A stretch of 64,000 nucleotides of DNA, from positions 114,673 through 178,672 of the forward strand of contig NZ_JANCPR020000016.1 of NCBI RefSeq assembly GCF_028657195.3, read 5' to 3'. The notes under the pieces were generated by a model, which saw only the letters and a list, made by a program, of their open reading frames with translations, was not told the DNA's origin and made no database searches. The position numbers were made by a program, and so were the translations under genes. Positions 33,131-41,768 of this stretch are shown one piece after another. Each line of letters begins with the position of its first letter. The stretch's first letter is position 1. The stretch comes from Streptomyces iconiensis. GTDB lineage: Bacteria; Actinomycetota; Actinomycetes; Streptomycetales; Streptomycetaceae.

Positions 33131-34639
33131 ATGGCACGCACCAACCGCTCAGGTCCGTCCACGGCGTCAGGACCGGACGTCATCGTCGTGGGAGCAGGCC
33201 CCACGGGCCTGCTGCTGGCGGGCGATCTCGCCACGTCAGGGCACCGCGTGACGCTCATCGAGCGCCGCGACGGCGACACAAGCAATCTCACCCGCGCCCT
33301 CGTCGTGCATGCCCGCACGCTGGAGCAGCTCGACGCCCGCAGCCTCGGGGACCCCCTCGTCGGGACCGGGCATCCGATCGACAGGCTCAGCCTGTTCGGG
33401 AGCGCCGCACTGAACCCGACCGAACTGCCGACCCGGTACCCCTTCGTACTGGTCACGGGACAGTTCGAGGTCGAGAAACTACTGGAGCGCCGGGCCCGTG
33501 AGGCAGGTGTCGTCTTCCGTCATGGCACCGAGATGACGGCACTGCGCCAGGACGAACAGGGCGTCGAGATCGACATCAGGGACATCCAGCAGGAGAAGCA
33601 GGGCGAGGACGGCTCCCGCACGCTGCGGGCCGCGTATCTCGTCGGCACCGACGGTGTGCACAGCAGCGTGCGGACAGCGCTCGGACTGCCGTTCCCCGGC
33701 AAGTCCGTGGTGCGCTCGATCGTCCTCGCCGACGTTCAGATGGACGATCCACCCGAGTCCCCCTTCATCGCCGGAGCGACCGGTAAGGCGTTCGCCCTGG
33801 TCGGCACGTTCGGTGGCGGCTGGTACCGCGTCATGGGCTGGCACCGGGACATACAGCTGCCGGACAGCGCACCGGCCGACATCGATGAGGTGCGGGACTT
33901 CACGCGCCTCGCGTTGGGCACCGACTTCGGGATGCGGGACGCGCGGTGGATCTCGCGGTTCCACAGCGACGAACGCCAGGCGCCCTCCTACCGCGTAGGC
34001 CGGGTGTTCCTCGCCGGCGACGCGGCCCATGTCCACTCCCCCGCGGGCGGCATGGGTATGAACACCGGCCTTCAGGACGCCGCCAATCTGAGCTGGAAGC
34101 TGTCGGCCGTCCTCACCGGCAGCTCACCTCCCGAGCTGCTGGGCACCTACCAGTCGGAGCGCCACCCCGTCGGCAAGCTCGCACTGCGCATGAGCGGGAC
34201 CCTCATCAGGGTCGCGTTGATGCGCTTCCCCGGCAGCGACCTGGCGCGCTCCCTGCTCTCCGAAGCGGTCAACCGGATACACCCGCTGAGGCGACGCGCC
34301 ACCATGACCATCTCCGGTATCGGGCTCTCCTATCCCCCGCGCGCCGGCTCGCATCCGCTGGCCGGGAAGCGTGCACCGGATCTGTCGCTCTCCACGGGAC
34401 GGCTCTACGAGGCGCTGCGCGAAGGCCGGTTCGTGCTGGTCACGCCACGCGGCGGCGCCGAGCGCATGCGGGACCCGCGCTTCGTCACGGTGGAGACGGC
34501 GGGCCCGGGGAAGTACACCCTGCTTGTCCGCCCGGACGGCTACATCGCCTGGGCCGGAAACGGAGCCGAGCCGATGGGCCTCGACACCGCGCTCACGGAA
34601 TGGACAGGCGTCCCTCGGCTCGCCTCGGTCGCCGCGTAA
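33131..34639 (+). CDS. FAD-dependent monooxygenase (class A flavoprotein hydroxylase)
   Basis: This 502-residue protein starts at ATG 33131, 6 bases after GGGGAGG. It has the FAD-binding motif DVIVVGAGPTGLLLAGDLA at residues 16-34, the DG motif YLVGTDGVHSSVR near 175 and GRVFLAGDAAHVHSPAGGMG near 295. A thioredoxin-like C-terminal domain follows, as in phenol- and aklavinone-type hydroxylases. It hydroxylates an aromatic compound with NAD(P)H and oxygen; the substrate is unknown. Its neighbour TetR suggests inducible defence against, or degradation of, an aromatic compound. Confidence 0.92.
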   Translation: MARTNRSGPSTASGPDVIVVGAGPTGLLLAGDLATSGHRVTLIERRDGDTSNLTRALVVHARTLEQLDARSLGDPLVGTGHPIDRLSLFGSAALNPTELPTRYPFVLVTGQFEVEKLLERRAREAGVVFRHGTEMTALRQDEQGVEIDIRDIQQEKQGEDGSRTLRAAYLVGTDGVHSSVRTALGLPFPGKSVVRSIVLADVQMDDPPESPFIAGATGKAFALVGTFGGGWYRVMGWHRDIQLPDSAPADIDEVRDFTRLALGTDFGMRDARWISRFHSDERQAPSYRVGRVFLAGDAAHVHSPAGGMGMNTGLQDAANLSWKLSAVLTGSSPPELLGTYQSERHPVGKLALRMSGTLIRVALMRFPGSDLARSLLSEAVNRIHPLRRRATMTISGIGLSYPPRAGSHPLAGKRAPDLSLSTGRLYEALREGRFVLVTPRGGAERMRDPRFVTVETAGPGKYTLLVRPDGYIAWAGNGAEPMGLDTALTEWTGVPRLASVAA

Positions 34640-34801
34640 GGGACCGCTGAACAGAGGCGTAAGGGCCACCGACAACGGACAACGGCGCAAGGGAGCGGCG
34701 TAAGGAGCAAGCACAGACAAGGACCATCGGTAAGGACGACAGGTGACGGCGCAAGACATGCGGTGTCAGGCATGGCGGTGGAGGGCCCTTAATCTGCGGC
34801 C

Positions 34802-35137
34802 ATGCTTGTCGCCCGTTCCACGCTGTTGTTCGTGATTGCCGCGCTCTTCGAGATCGGAGGCGCCTGGCTCGTCTGGCAGGGCGTGCGCGAACACCGTGGC
34901 TGGGCGTGGATCGGGGCCGGCGTCCTCGCTCTAGGGGTCTATGGCTTCGTCGCCACGCTCCAGCCCGACTCCCACTTCGGGCGCATCCTGGCGGCGTACG
35001 GCGGGGTGTTCGTCGCCGGCTCCCTGATCTGGGGCATGGCAATGGACGGTTTCCGGCCCGACCGCTGGGATGTGACGGGCGCACTGATCTGCCTCGCCGG
35101 TGTAGCTGTGATCATGTATATGCCGCGCGGCGAATGA
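34802..35137 (+). CDS. YnfA family (UPF0060) membrane protein
   Basis: This 111-residue protein has four hydrophobic helices. LFVIAALFEIGGAWLVWQGV is near the start, AAYGGVFVAGSLIWGMAMDGFRPDRWDVTGA is at about 61-91, and a last helix precedes MYMPRGE. This is the UPF0060 pattern. The family is related to small multidrug-resistance and guanidinium transporters, but its own substrate is uncertain. It follows the monooxygenase by 162 bases of repetitive sequence and could be an independent unit. Confidence 0.9.
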   Translation: MLVARSTLLFVIAALFEIGGAWLVWQGVREHRGWAWIGAGVLALGVYGFVATLQPDSHFGRILAAYGGVFVAGSLIWGMAMDGFRPDRWDVTGALICLAGVAVIMYMPRGE

Positions 35138-35856
35138 GGGGGGCGTAGTTCGGGGGATCGACGCGAAGAGGCTGGGGGGGTGGGGGGGGCAACCCACCCC
35201 AAGGAACGCCGCCAAAGGCAAAAGGCGTTGGAAGCACAACGGCCAAAGCACCCGGACGCACACTCCCACCGGACAGGCCAACCGCCCCCGCACCAGCCCG
35301 AGTTCGCCGCCCCACACACCCCGCCGCACCAGCCCGAGTTCACCCACGCCCCGCAAGCCGCCACACCCCCGCAAGCCCCACGCCCGCGCACCCCACCCGC
35401 TGACCCCCGCACCCCCGGACCACACCCCTCCGAGCGCCAACACCGGGCCCCAACACCCGGAGCGCCAACACCCGAAGCGCCAACCCCCGCCCCCGGCCCC
35501 TCTTCCGCTTACCGGCGCGAGAGAAGCGGCGCCACACGCGAGACCACTCGCAAGGAAAGCGGCGCCACACGCGAGGAAAGCGGCGCCACACGCGAGACCA
35601 CACGCAAGGGAAGCGCCGCCACACGCGAGAGAAGCGCCGCTACGCCCCAGTTGAGGGGTCTCGCGAAGTGCGGGCTCCTGGGCGGGGAAGTGACAGGCAA
35701 CACGAAGAAGAACGAACGATGCCGAAACGGAAAAGACTGACTTTGTGCAACATAGGCACCGGGCGACCGGACGGCCGCGTGGCACGTGCGGTAGACATTG
35801 TGTTCCATCGGCCCGTTCGACGGTCCGTGTTCCCGAGTCGAACCAGGAGGCCAACC
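35138..35856. other. 719-bp repeat-rich spacer
   Basis: No gene is convincingly present. An open frame at 35180-35740 gives Pro/His/Thr-rich repeats and looks non-coding. Notable parts are a G7-T-G8 run (35174-35189), doubled CCGCACCAGCCCGAGTTC (around 35288 and 35323), and tandem AGCGGCGCCACACGCGAG units (35523-35645). The right end holds the promoter of the DUF3558 lipoprotein gene. Confidence 0.6.
35523..35645. repeat. Tandem array of AGCGGCGCCACACGCGAG-like units
   Basis: About five units of 18-30 bp share AGCGGCGCCACACGCGAG or AGCGCCGCCACACGCGAG and are separated by ACCACTCGCAAGGAA-like pieces. Unit lengths vary. The array lies between the YnfA-family and DUF3558 genes. Confidence 0.7.
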
Positions 35857-36858
35857 GTGCCGCGGAGGGCAAGGTCGTACACCGCATATGGGACGTACGC
35901 AACAAATGCCGTGCTGGCCCTCGTGCTTGCCGGAGCCCTCACCGCCTGCACCGACTCCTCCGGCGCCGATGACGAGGGCGACACCAAACCGGGCGGGGCC
36001 TCCACCTCCGCCTCGGCCGCGCCTCCGGGCAAGTACCGCACGCTCCCGGAGCCCTGCGGCACCGTGAACATCAACACGCTCAAGGACATGCTGCCCGGCG
36101 CCGCCGCGAGCGAGGACGCCGAGTCCGACCCCGACTCACCCACGGCCGACGCCAGTCCGAGCCCGTTCGAGGGCGAGGCGAGCGAGACGTACGACACGGA
36201 CCGGCGCTCCGGCTGCCGCTGGAAGAACGCCACCACGCTCAGCACCCGCCATCTCAACGTCGACTTCGAGCGCGTCGTGTCCTACGATCCCGCGGTCAGT
36301 GATGACCAACAGGCCGAGCGCCTGTACGACAGGAAGGCCAGCAAGGCCGAGATCCCGGTCTCCTCCGCCTCTCCGGACAACGACGGCGGTGACGGCGAGG
36401 GCGACCAGACCCAGGAGGACCAGAGCGGCGACGGTAAGGGCTCCAAGAAGGGCAGCCCCGACGGCGGAGCCTCGCCCTCCGGCGACAGCCCGTCAGCGAA
36501 GGGCTCTTCCGCCCCCAAGGACCCCAAGGACTCTGAGGGCCCCAAGGACTCCGAGGACTCCACGGACTCCCAGGAGCCGGCGCAGGGCGGCAGTTCCTCG
36601 CCCGGCACCGACGAGGACCTGGCCCCTCGTACGCTGGACGACATCGGCGACACCGCCTACATAAACGACAAACTGGATACCGGAGACTCCGGCCTCCACA
36701 GGGACATCACCCTGGTCTTCCGGACAGCCAACGTGATCGCCACTGTCGAGTACGACCAGTGGGTCACCGACAAGCACCGGATCCCGGACAGCCGTGAGCT
36801 CCAGGACAAGGCGCGGAAGCTCGCTGAGCAGCTCGCCGCGCATTTCGAGGAGGAATGA
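35857..36858 (+). CDS. DUF3558-type lipoprotein with long acidic linker
   Basis: This 333-residue protein starts at GTG 35857, directed by a perfect AGGAGG eight bases upstream. The signal peptide ends in a lipobox ALTAC near residue 29. The mature protein shows the DUF3558-like pattern: LPEPCGTVNINTLKDML near 64, then a second cysteine in RRSGCRWKN. A disordered insert of about 100 residues (roughly 172-262), rich in Ser, Asp, Lys and Glu, splits the domain before VIATVEYDQWV. It faces the outside of the cell, and its function is unknown. A shorter paralogue follows at 37122. Confidence 0.75.
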   Translation: MPRRARSYTAYGTYATNAVLALVLAGALTACTDSSGADDEGDTKPGGASTSASAAPPGKYRTLPEPCGTVNINTLKDMLPGAAASEDAESDPDSPTADASPSPFEGEASETYDTDRRSGCRWKNATTLSTRHLNVDFERVVSYDPAVSDDQQAERLYDRKASKAEIPVSSASPDNDGGDGEGDQTQEDQSGDGKGSKKGSPDGGASPSGDSPSAKGSSAPKDPKDSEGPKDSEDSTDSQEPAQGGSSSPGTDEDLAPRTLDDIGDTAYINDKLDTGDSGLHRDITLVFRTANVIATVEYDQWVTDKHRIPDSRELQDKARKLAEQLAAHFEEE

Positions 36859-36932
36859 GCGGGCACAGGGAGCGGACCCCGTACGGGGATCACGCCGACT
36901 CGGTGAGCTGACACACGTTGGGCTGAAGCTGG

Positions 36933-36983
36933 TTGTGGGCTGACCCACGTTGTGGGCTGTCCCACGCTGTGGGTGGTGCCACG
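36933..36983. repeat. Three tandem 17-bp units with internal GTGGG..CCCAC symmetry
   Basis: TTGTGGGCTGACCCACG (36933-36949), TTGTGGGCTGTCCCACG (36950-36966) and CTGTGGGTGGTGCCACG (36967-36983) follow head to tail. Each of the first two is an inverted repeat. The block lies 139 bases upstream of the second DUF3558 gene and could be a row of binding sites or a hairpin array. Confidence 0.7.
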
Positions 36984-37121
36984 AAACGCCCACGCCGCCT
37001 CATCGGCCGCGTAGCGTGCCTCCAGCGCAGCCCCGCGCCGCAAGCCATCCCGCACGGCTCAAGGGGGCGACAACCCAAGAGCCATCTCAGGACTCCGAAG
37101 AATCCCGGAAGCGAAGGAACC

Positions 37122-37841
37122 ATGCACCGAAACGCCCCGCGCAACGCCCCCCGACGGGCCAAGACCGTCAGGAACTCGCTCGCCTGTGCGGCAGTGGCGC
37201 TCCCCGTCCTGCTGGTCGCCGGCTGCTCCTCGGACTCGGACGGGGGCAAGGAAGCCGACTCCCCCCCGGCGTCCTCCAGCAAGCCGACGCCGACCGCCGC
37301 ACCCGCCAAGTTCAAGTCACTGCCCGACTCCTGCAAGAGCCTCGGCAAGGGCACGGTCAAGGACCTCGTGCCCAAGTCCGACAACGAGGCGGGCAAGCGC
37401 GTCGGCTCCGGCGACACGAGCGACTCCAACAGCTGCCTGTGGAGCGGCCTGGACAAGTACGACTACCGGCAGCTCACCGTCTCCCTCAAGCGCTTCGACT
37501 CCGACACCTCGCTCGGCAGCGGCGACAAGCGCGCCGCGAAGTACATGGAGCAGCAGGCGGACGAGATCAGCGGCAGCAAGGACAACAAGAACACCAAGGA
37601 GACCAAGGTCGCGGGCGTCGGCAACCAGGGCACCGCCATCGCGTACGAGGCCAAGAAGAAGGACGCCAAGGGCAAGGCCGAGGACTTCCGTGCCGAGCGC
37701 CTGGTCGTGCGTTCAGCCAACGCCGTCGTCACCGTTGACTACGAGGGCACCGGCTTCGAGGGCAGCAAGCTGCCCAGCGCCAACGACCTGAAGAAGAAGG
37801 CCGAGAAGGCCGCGAAGGAAACCCTCACGCACCTCAAGTGA
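37122..37841 (+). CDS. DUF3558-family lipoprotein
   Basis: This 239-residue lipoprotein has signal segment SLACAAVALPVLLVAGC with the lipobox cysteine near residue 33. The mature domain contains LPDSCKSLGKGTVKDLVP near residue 68 and a second cysteine in SNSCLWSGL near 107, which together form the usual disulfide pair of DUF3558. It then has beta strands ending in RSANAVVTVDYEG. It is a paralogue of the preceding protein. DUF3558 lipoproteins abound in actinobacteria, and their function is not established. Confidence 0.82.
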   Translation: MHRNAPRNAPRRAKTVRNSLACAAVALPVLLVAGCSSDSDGGKEADSPPASSSKPTPTAAPAKFKSLPDSCKSLGKGTVKDLVPKSDNEAGKRVGSGDTSDSNSCLWSGLDKYDYRQLTVSLKRFDSDTSLGSGDKRAAKYMEQQADEISGSKDNKNTKETKVAGVGNQGTAIAYEAKKKDAKGKAEDFRAERLVVRSANAVVTVDYEGTGFEGSKLPSANDLKKKAEKAAKETLTHLK

Positions 37842-38035
37842 GTCCCGAGCGCGTGTGCGACATGCCTCGCGCTCAGGCGACATGCCCCGTGTCCAGGCGA
37901 CACATGACGACCCGCAGCAGGGAGCCCGGCCCCACCGGAGGGCCGGGCTCCGCCCGTTTCGGGGCGTCCGACGCCGGACCTTGACGGGTGTGCCAGGCTG
38001 GTCGCGCCAATTTCCAAAGGTGGGGGACAACTCCA

Positions 38036-39526
38036 GTGCAGGGCGTACAACTGACCCGAATACACCGCGTACTCATAGCAGTTGTGATCACCGGAGCGGC
38101 GGTGATCGCTGCGATCGGCTTCGCCGGATCCTTCGCAGCGGTACGTGACCTGGCGGAGAAGAAGGGCTTCGGCGCCTTCGCGCCCTTCTTCCCCATCGGC
38201 GTGGACGCGGGGATCGTGGTCCTTCTCGCCCTCGACCTCCTGCTGACCTGGATCCGCATCCCGTTTCCCCTTCTGCGCCAGACCGCCTGGCTGCTGACGG
38301 CCGCCACCATCGCGTTCAACGGCGCGGCGGCCTGGCCCGACCCGCTCGGGGTCGGCATGCATGCCGTGATCCCGATCCTGTTCGTCGTCACCGTCGAGGC
38401 CGCACGGCACGCGACGGGGCGCGTGGCCGACATCACGGCCGACAAGCACATGGAAGGCGTACGGCTCTCGCGCTGGCTGCTCGCCTTCCCCTCCACCTTC
38501 CGGCTCTGGCGGCGCATGAAGCTGTGGGAACTGCGCTCGTACGAGGAAGTGATCCGGATGGAGCAGGACAGGCTCGTCTACGAGACCCGGCTGCGCGCAC
38601 GGTACGGACGTAACTGGCGCCGCAAGGCCCCCGTCGAGGCCCTGATGCCGCTCAAACTGGTCCGCTACGGCGTCCCTCTCACGGAGACGGCACCCGGCAG
38701 CACGGCACTCAGGGGGAAGGCCGCGGCCGAGACCGCCAGCGGCGCGACCACCACAGCGCCCACCCCCGCTGCCACCGCCACGACTCCGGAGGCGCTACCG
38801 GCACCGGCGACGCAGACGACACCCGAAGCCCCGACACCGGCGACAGCAGAGGCCCCCGCACCCCCGGCGGCCCCGCACCCCGAACTCGCCACACCCGCAA
38901 CGGACTTCCACCCCACCCCGGCCGAGGGCACCGCCCCGGCCGAGGGCACCGCCCCCGCCCAGGACACCGCCGCCCGGCCCGAGCCGCCCCGGACCCAGCA
39001 CGAGCCACGCGCCGAGCAGGCCCGTATCCCCGCGCCCCGCTCCGAGTACGCGCCGCCCGCCGGCACCAGGCCCGCACCCGAGCCGCAACCGCAACCGCAA
39101 CCGCAACCGGCCAGCGTCCCCGACCTCCGCGTCCCCGTGGCCCCCGGCCGCTCCCGTCCCCTCTCACCACCCGCGAACGGCAACGGAAGCGGCAACGGCA
39201 CGAGCGCCCTCCAACAGAACACGTATGCCGAACCCCCGCCCGTGCGCGTATCCCCCGATCCTGAGCCAGGACCCGAACTCTCCGGCAACGACGAGCCCAT
39301 AGGTGTCCCCGACGGGATGCCGCGCGGGGAGAAGTACTTCGAGGCGTACCGCCATTACGTCGCCTCCCACGGCTCCTTCCCCAACGCACGCCAGCTCTCC
39401 CGCACCCTGCACGAGACCTTCGGCGTCACCATGGCCGACGGCGGCCTGCTGCCCGAGAGCCACCTGCGCCCGTACATGCGGGAGTTCAAGGAGCGCTACA
39501 ACACCGAGATGGGCCTCGCGGGCTAA
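38036..39526 (+). CDS. DUF2637 (Spd-like) membrane protein with disordered middle
   Basis: This 496-residue protein starts at GTG 38036 after GGTGGGGGA. Four hydrophobic helices in residues 1-130 include VLIAVVITGAAVIAAIGFAG and PFFPIGVDAGIVVLLALDLL. WLLAFPSTFRLWRRMKLWE then gives the DUF2637 signature also seen in plasmid-spread proteins. Residues about 220-420 are Pro/Ala/Thr-rich and disordered. The last 65 residues (YFEAYRHYVASHGSFPNARQ, then ETFGVTMADG) look like a compact helical DNA-binding or adaptor domain. Its role is unknown; relatives occur in chromosomes and plasmids. Confidence 0.82.
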   Translation: MQGVQLTRIHRVLIAVVITGAAVIAAIGFAGSFAAVRDLAEKKGFGAFAPFFPIGVDAGIVVLLALDLLLTWIRIPFPLLRQTAWLLTAATIAFNGAAAWPDPLGVGMHAVIPILFVVTVEAARHATGRVADITADKHMEGVRLSRWLLAFPSTFRLWRRMKLWELRSYEEVIRMEQDRLVYETRLRARYGRNWRRKAPVEALMPLKLVRYGVPLTETAPGSTALRGKAAAETASGATTTAPTPAATATTPEALPAPATQTTPEAPTPATAEAPAPPAAPHPELATPATDFHPTPAEGTAPAEGTAPAQDTAARPEPPRTQHEPRAEQARIPAPRSEYAPPAGTRPAPEPQPQPQPQPASVPDLRVPVAPGRSRPLSPPANGNGSGNGTSALQQNTYAEPPPVRVSPDPEPGPELSGNDEPIGVPDGMPRGEKYFEAYRHYVASHGSFPNARQLSRTLHETFGVTMADGGLLPESHLRPYMREFKERYNTEMGLAG

Positions 39527-39839
39527 CCGACCCCGCCCCGGCGCCGCGACACCCCGGCATCCCCGCGTCCCGGCGTCCCGCACCCCGGGAAGAAGAACGC
39601 ACCCGAACACACAGCGGCCCGGCCGCATCCCACGGCCGGGCCACCCCGTACACCTCACACACCACTCACACGCCAAGCCACCCGACACCAGCCGCCAGAC
39701 AGGCACCAGCCGCCAGGCAGGCATCAGGCGCAGCACCCGGCGTCACCGGCCCGGCACCCGGCGTCACCGGCCCGGCACCAGGCATAGGCTCCAGGCACCC
39801 GACATCAGCCGCCAGCCGCCAGGGCATCAGCAGTTGCCG
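39527..39839. other. 313-bp spacer between convergent DUF2637 and lysS genes
   Basis: No gene is seen. It holds the terminator hairpin at 39616-39642, CAGCCGCCAG/CAGGCA repeats (39685-39730), and a tandem 21-bp repeat of GCACCCGGCGTCACCGGCCC plus G at 39733-39774. Confidence 0.6.
39616..39642. terminator. Hairpin after the DUF2637 gene
   Basis: Perfect 10-bp arms GGCCCGGCCG and CGGCCGGGCC enclose a 7-base loop. It lies 90 bases past the DUF2637 stop and can also serve lysS from the other side. Confidence 0.75.
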
Positions 39840-41621
39840 TCAGGCCCCCAACAGCTTCCGCACCCGTTCCGCGCCCACGGCCAGGAGCAGCGTGGGCAGT
39901 CGGGGGCCGGTGTCGCGTCCTACCAGCAGCCGGTACAGCAGCGCGAAGAACCCGCGCTGTGCGACCTTCAGTTCGGGGGTGGGCTTCGCGTCGGGTGCGA
40001 GTCCTGCCCTGATCTTCGGTACGCCGTACACCAGTTGGGTCAGCCCGTCGAGCGACCAGTGTTCGTCCAGTCCGTCGACCAGCATGCGCAGCGCGGCGTG
40101 CTGCTCCTCGTCGAGCGAGGCCAGCAGCTCGGCGTCCGGCTCGTCCCGCACGGTGGTGCGCTGCTCGGGCGGCACCTGGGTGTTGATCCAGCGCTGGGCC
40201 CTGTCGAGCCGGGGGCGTACCTCGTCCAGTGTGTGTACCGGGTGCTGGGGGTCCAGTTCGCTCAGGATGCGCAGCGTCTGCTCCTCCTGGCCGCCGGTGA
40301 TGTCGGTGACGGAGGCGAGCGTGCGGTAGGGCAGCGGTCGCGGTGTGAGCGGCAGCGGGCCCAGCGCGTTGGAGGAGGCGCGGGTGTGCGCGGCCACGTC
40401 GGCGGGCTGCGCGCTGCCGTCGGCGATCTTGCGGCCGAGCGCGTCCCACTCGTCGTACGTGCGCTGGATCTCCTGGTCGAAGGCGACCTTGAAGGACTGG
40501 TTGGGCTTGCGGCGCGCGTACAGCCAGCGCAGCAGCGGCGCCTCCATGATCTGGAGCGCGTCGGCGGGGGTGGGGACTCCGCCCTTGGACGAGGACATCT
40601 TCGCCATGCCGCTGATCCCGACGAAGGCGTACATCGGTCCGAGCGGCTGTTCGCCGCCGAAGATCTCCTTGACGAGCTGCCCGCCGACGACGAAGGACGA
40701 GCCGGGCGACTGGTGGTCGACGCCCGAGGGCTCGAAGACGACGCCCTCGTACGCCCAGCGCATCGGCCAGTCGACCTTCCACACCAGCTTGCCGTGGTCG
40801 AAGTCCCGCAGCAGGACCGTCTCGCCGTGCCCGCACTGGCAGGTGTAGCTCAGCTCGCTGGTCTCGTCGTCGTAGGCCGTCACCGTGGTCAGGTCGCGTC
40901 CGCAGACGGTGCAGTAGGGCTTGTACGGGTAGTACGTGCCGGCGCCGGCGCCCGAGCCGTCGTCCTCGGCTGCGGCGCCCGAGCCCTCGGCCGCCTCGAC
41001 CTCCGCTGCCTCGTCGGCGGCGTCCGGCTTCTGCTGCTGCTTCTTGCCGCCCTTGGCGCCGCCCGCTGCCTTCGCGTTCTTCTCCAGCGTCCGGTAGCGG
41101 TCGAGCACGGCGTCGATGCGTGCGCGCTCACGCATGGCGAAGAGGATCTGCTCGCGGTAGGCGCCCGAGGTGTACATCTCGGTCTGGCTGATGCCCCGGT
41201 AGTGGACGCCCAGCTCCACCAGCGAGGCTTCCATCGCCGCCTTGAAGTGCTCGGCCCAGCTCGCGTACGCGCTGCCCTCGGGCGCCGGGACGGAGGTGAG
41301 GGGGCGGCCGATGTGCTCGTTCCAGGACTCGTCGACGCCCGCGACCCCGGCCGGGACCTTGCGGAAGCGGTCGTAGTCGTCCCAGGAGATGATGTGCTCG
41401 CAGTCCACGCCCCGCCGCCGGATCTCGTCGGCGACCAGGTGCGGCACCATCACCTCGCGCAGGTTCCCCAGGTGGATCGGCCCGGAGGGGCTGAGGCCCG
41501 ACGCACAGACGATCGCTTTGCCGGGGGCGCTGTGACCTCGACGCTCCGCTTCGGCGATGACCTCATCGGCGATTCGGGAGACCCAGTCGGCCTCGTGAGT
41601 GGTCTGAGCCACGTCCGGCAC
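39840..41621 (-). CDS. lysS: Class I lysyl-tRNA synthetase (LysK type)
   Basis: This 593-residue enzyme is the archaeal-type class I LysRS, which charges tRNA-Lys. The HIGH-equivalent motif is PIHLGNLREV at residues 48-57 and the KMSKS-equivalent is AKMSSSKGG at 340-348. A CXXC (237-240) and a CXC (261-263) are a likely zinc site. Residues 183-229 form an inserted low-complexity Lys/Gln then Glu/Ala/Gly-rich segment just before the zinc module. The gene is divergent from argS across 147 bases, so both synthetases may share regulation. Confidence 0.95.
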   Translation of the reverse strand: MPDVAQTTHEADWVSRIADEVIAEAERRGHSAPGKAIVCASGLSPSGPIHLGNLREVMVPHLVADEIRRRGVDCEHIISWDDYDRFRKVPAGVAGVDESWNEHIGRPLTSVPAPEGSAYASWAEHFKAAMEASLVELGVHYRGISQTEMYTSGAYREQILFAMRERARIDAVLDRYRTLEKNAKAAGGAKGGKKQQQKPDAADEAAEVEAAEGSGAAAEDDGSGAGAGTYYPYKPYCTVCGRDLTTVTAYDDETSELSYTCQCGHGETVLLRDFDHGKLVWKVDWPMRWAYEGVVFEPSGVDHQSPGSSFVVGGQLVKEIFGGEQPLGPMYAFVGISGMAKMSSSKGGVPTPADALQIMEAPLLRWLYARRKPNQSFKVAFDQEIQRTYDEWDALGRKIADGSAQPADVAAHTRASSNALGPLPLTPRPLPYRTLASVTDITGGQEEQTLRILSELDPQHPVHTLDEVRPRLDRAQRWINTQVPPEQRTTVRDEPDAELLASLDEEQHAALRMLVDGLDEHWSLDGLTQLVYGVPKIRAGLAPDAKPTPELKVAQRGFFALLYRLLVGRDTGPRLPTLLLAVGAERVRKLLGA

Positions 41622-41768
41622 TTCCTTCTCTCAACGTCCTCGGTGCTTCACAGCCTGCCGCCCCATTCTTCCATCCCCCGCACCCCGGAAAGCAGGCGGC
41701 GGCTGCGGGCCCGCACATGGGATACTGGCGGTTGCATCCACACACACCAACGGAACGGTCAGCACTCC

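Noticed and set aside
35523..35645. Possible CRISPR array
   Set aside because: The units vary in length, spacers are short and similar to each other, and no cas gene is present.
35180..35740. 186-codon frame with SGATRETT repeats
   Set aside because: The composition follows DNA repeats, there is no start signal, and other frames are also open; treated as a repeat-rich spacer.
41622..41768. tRNA gene or T-box between lysS and argS
   Set aside because: No cloverleaf or T-box core could be recognised by eye in the 147-base spacer.
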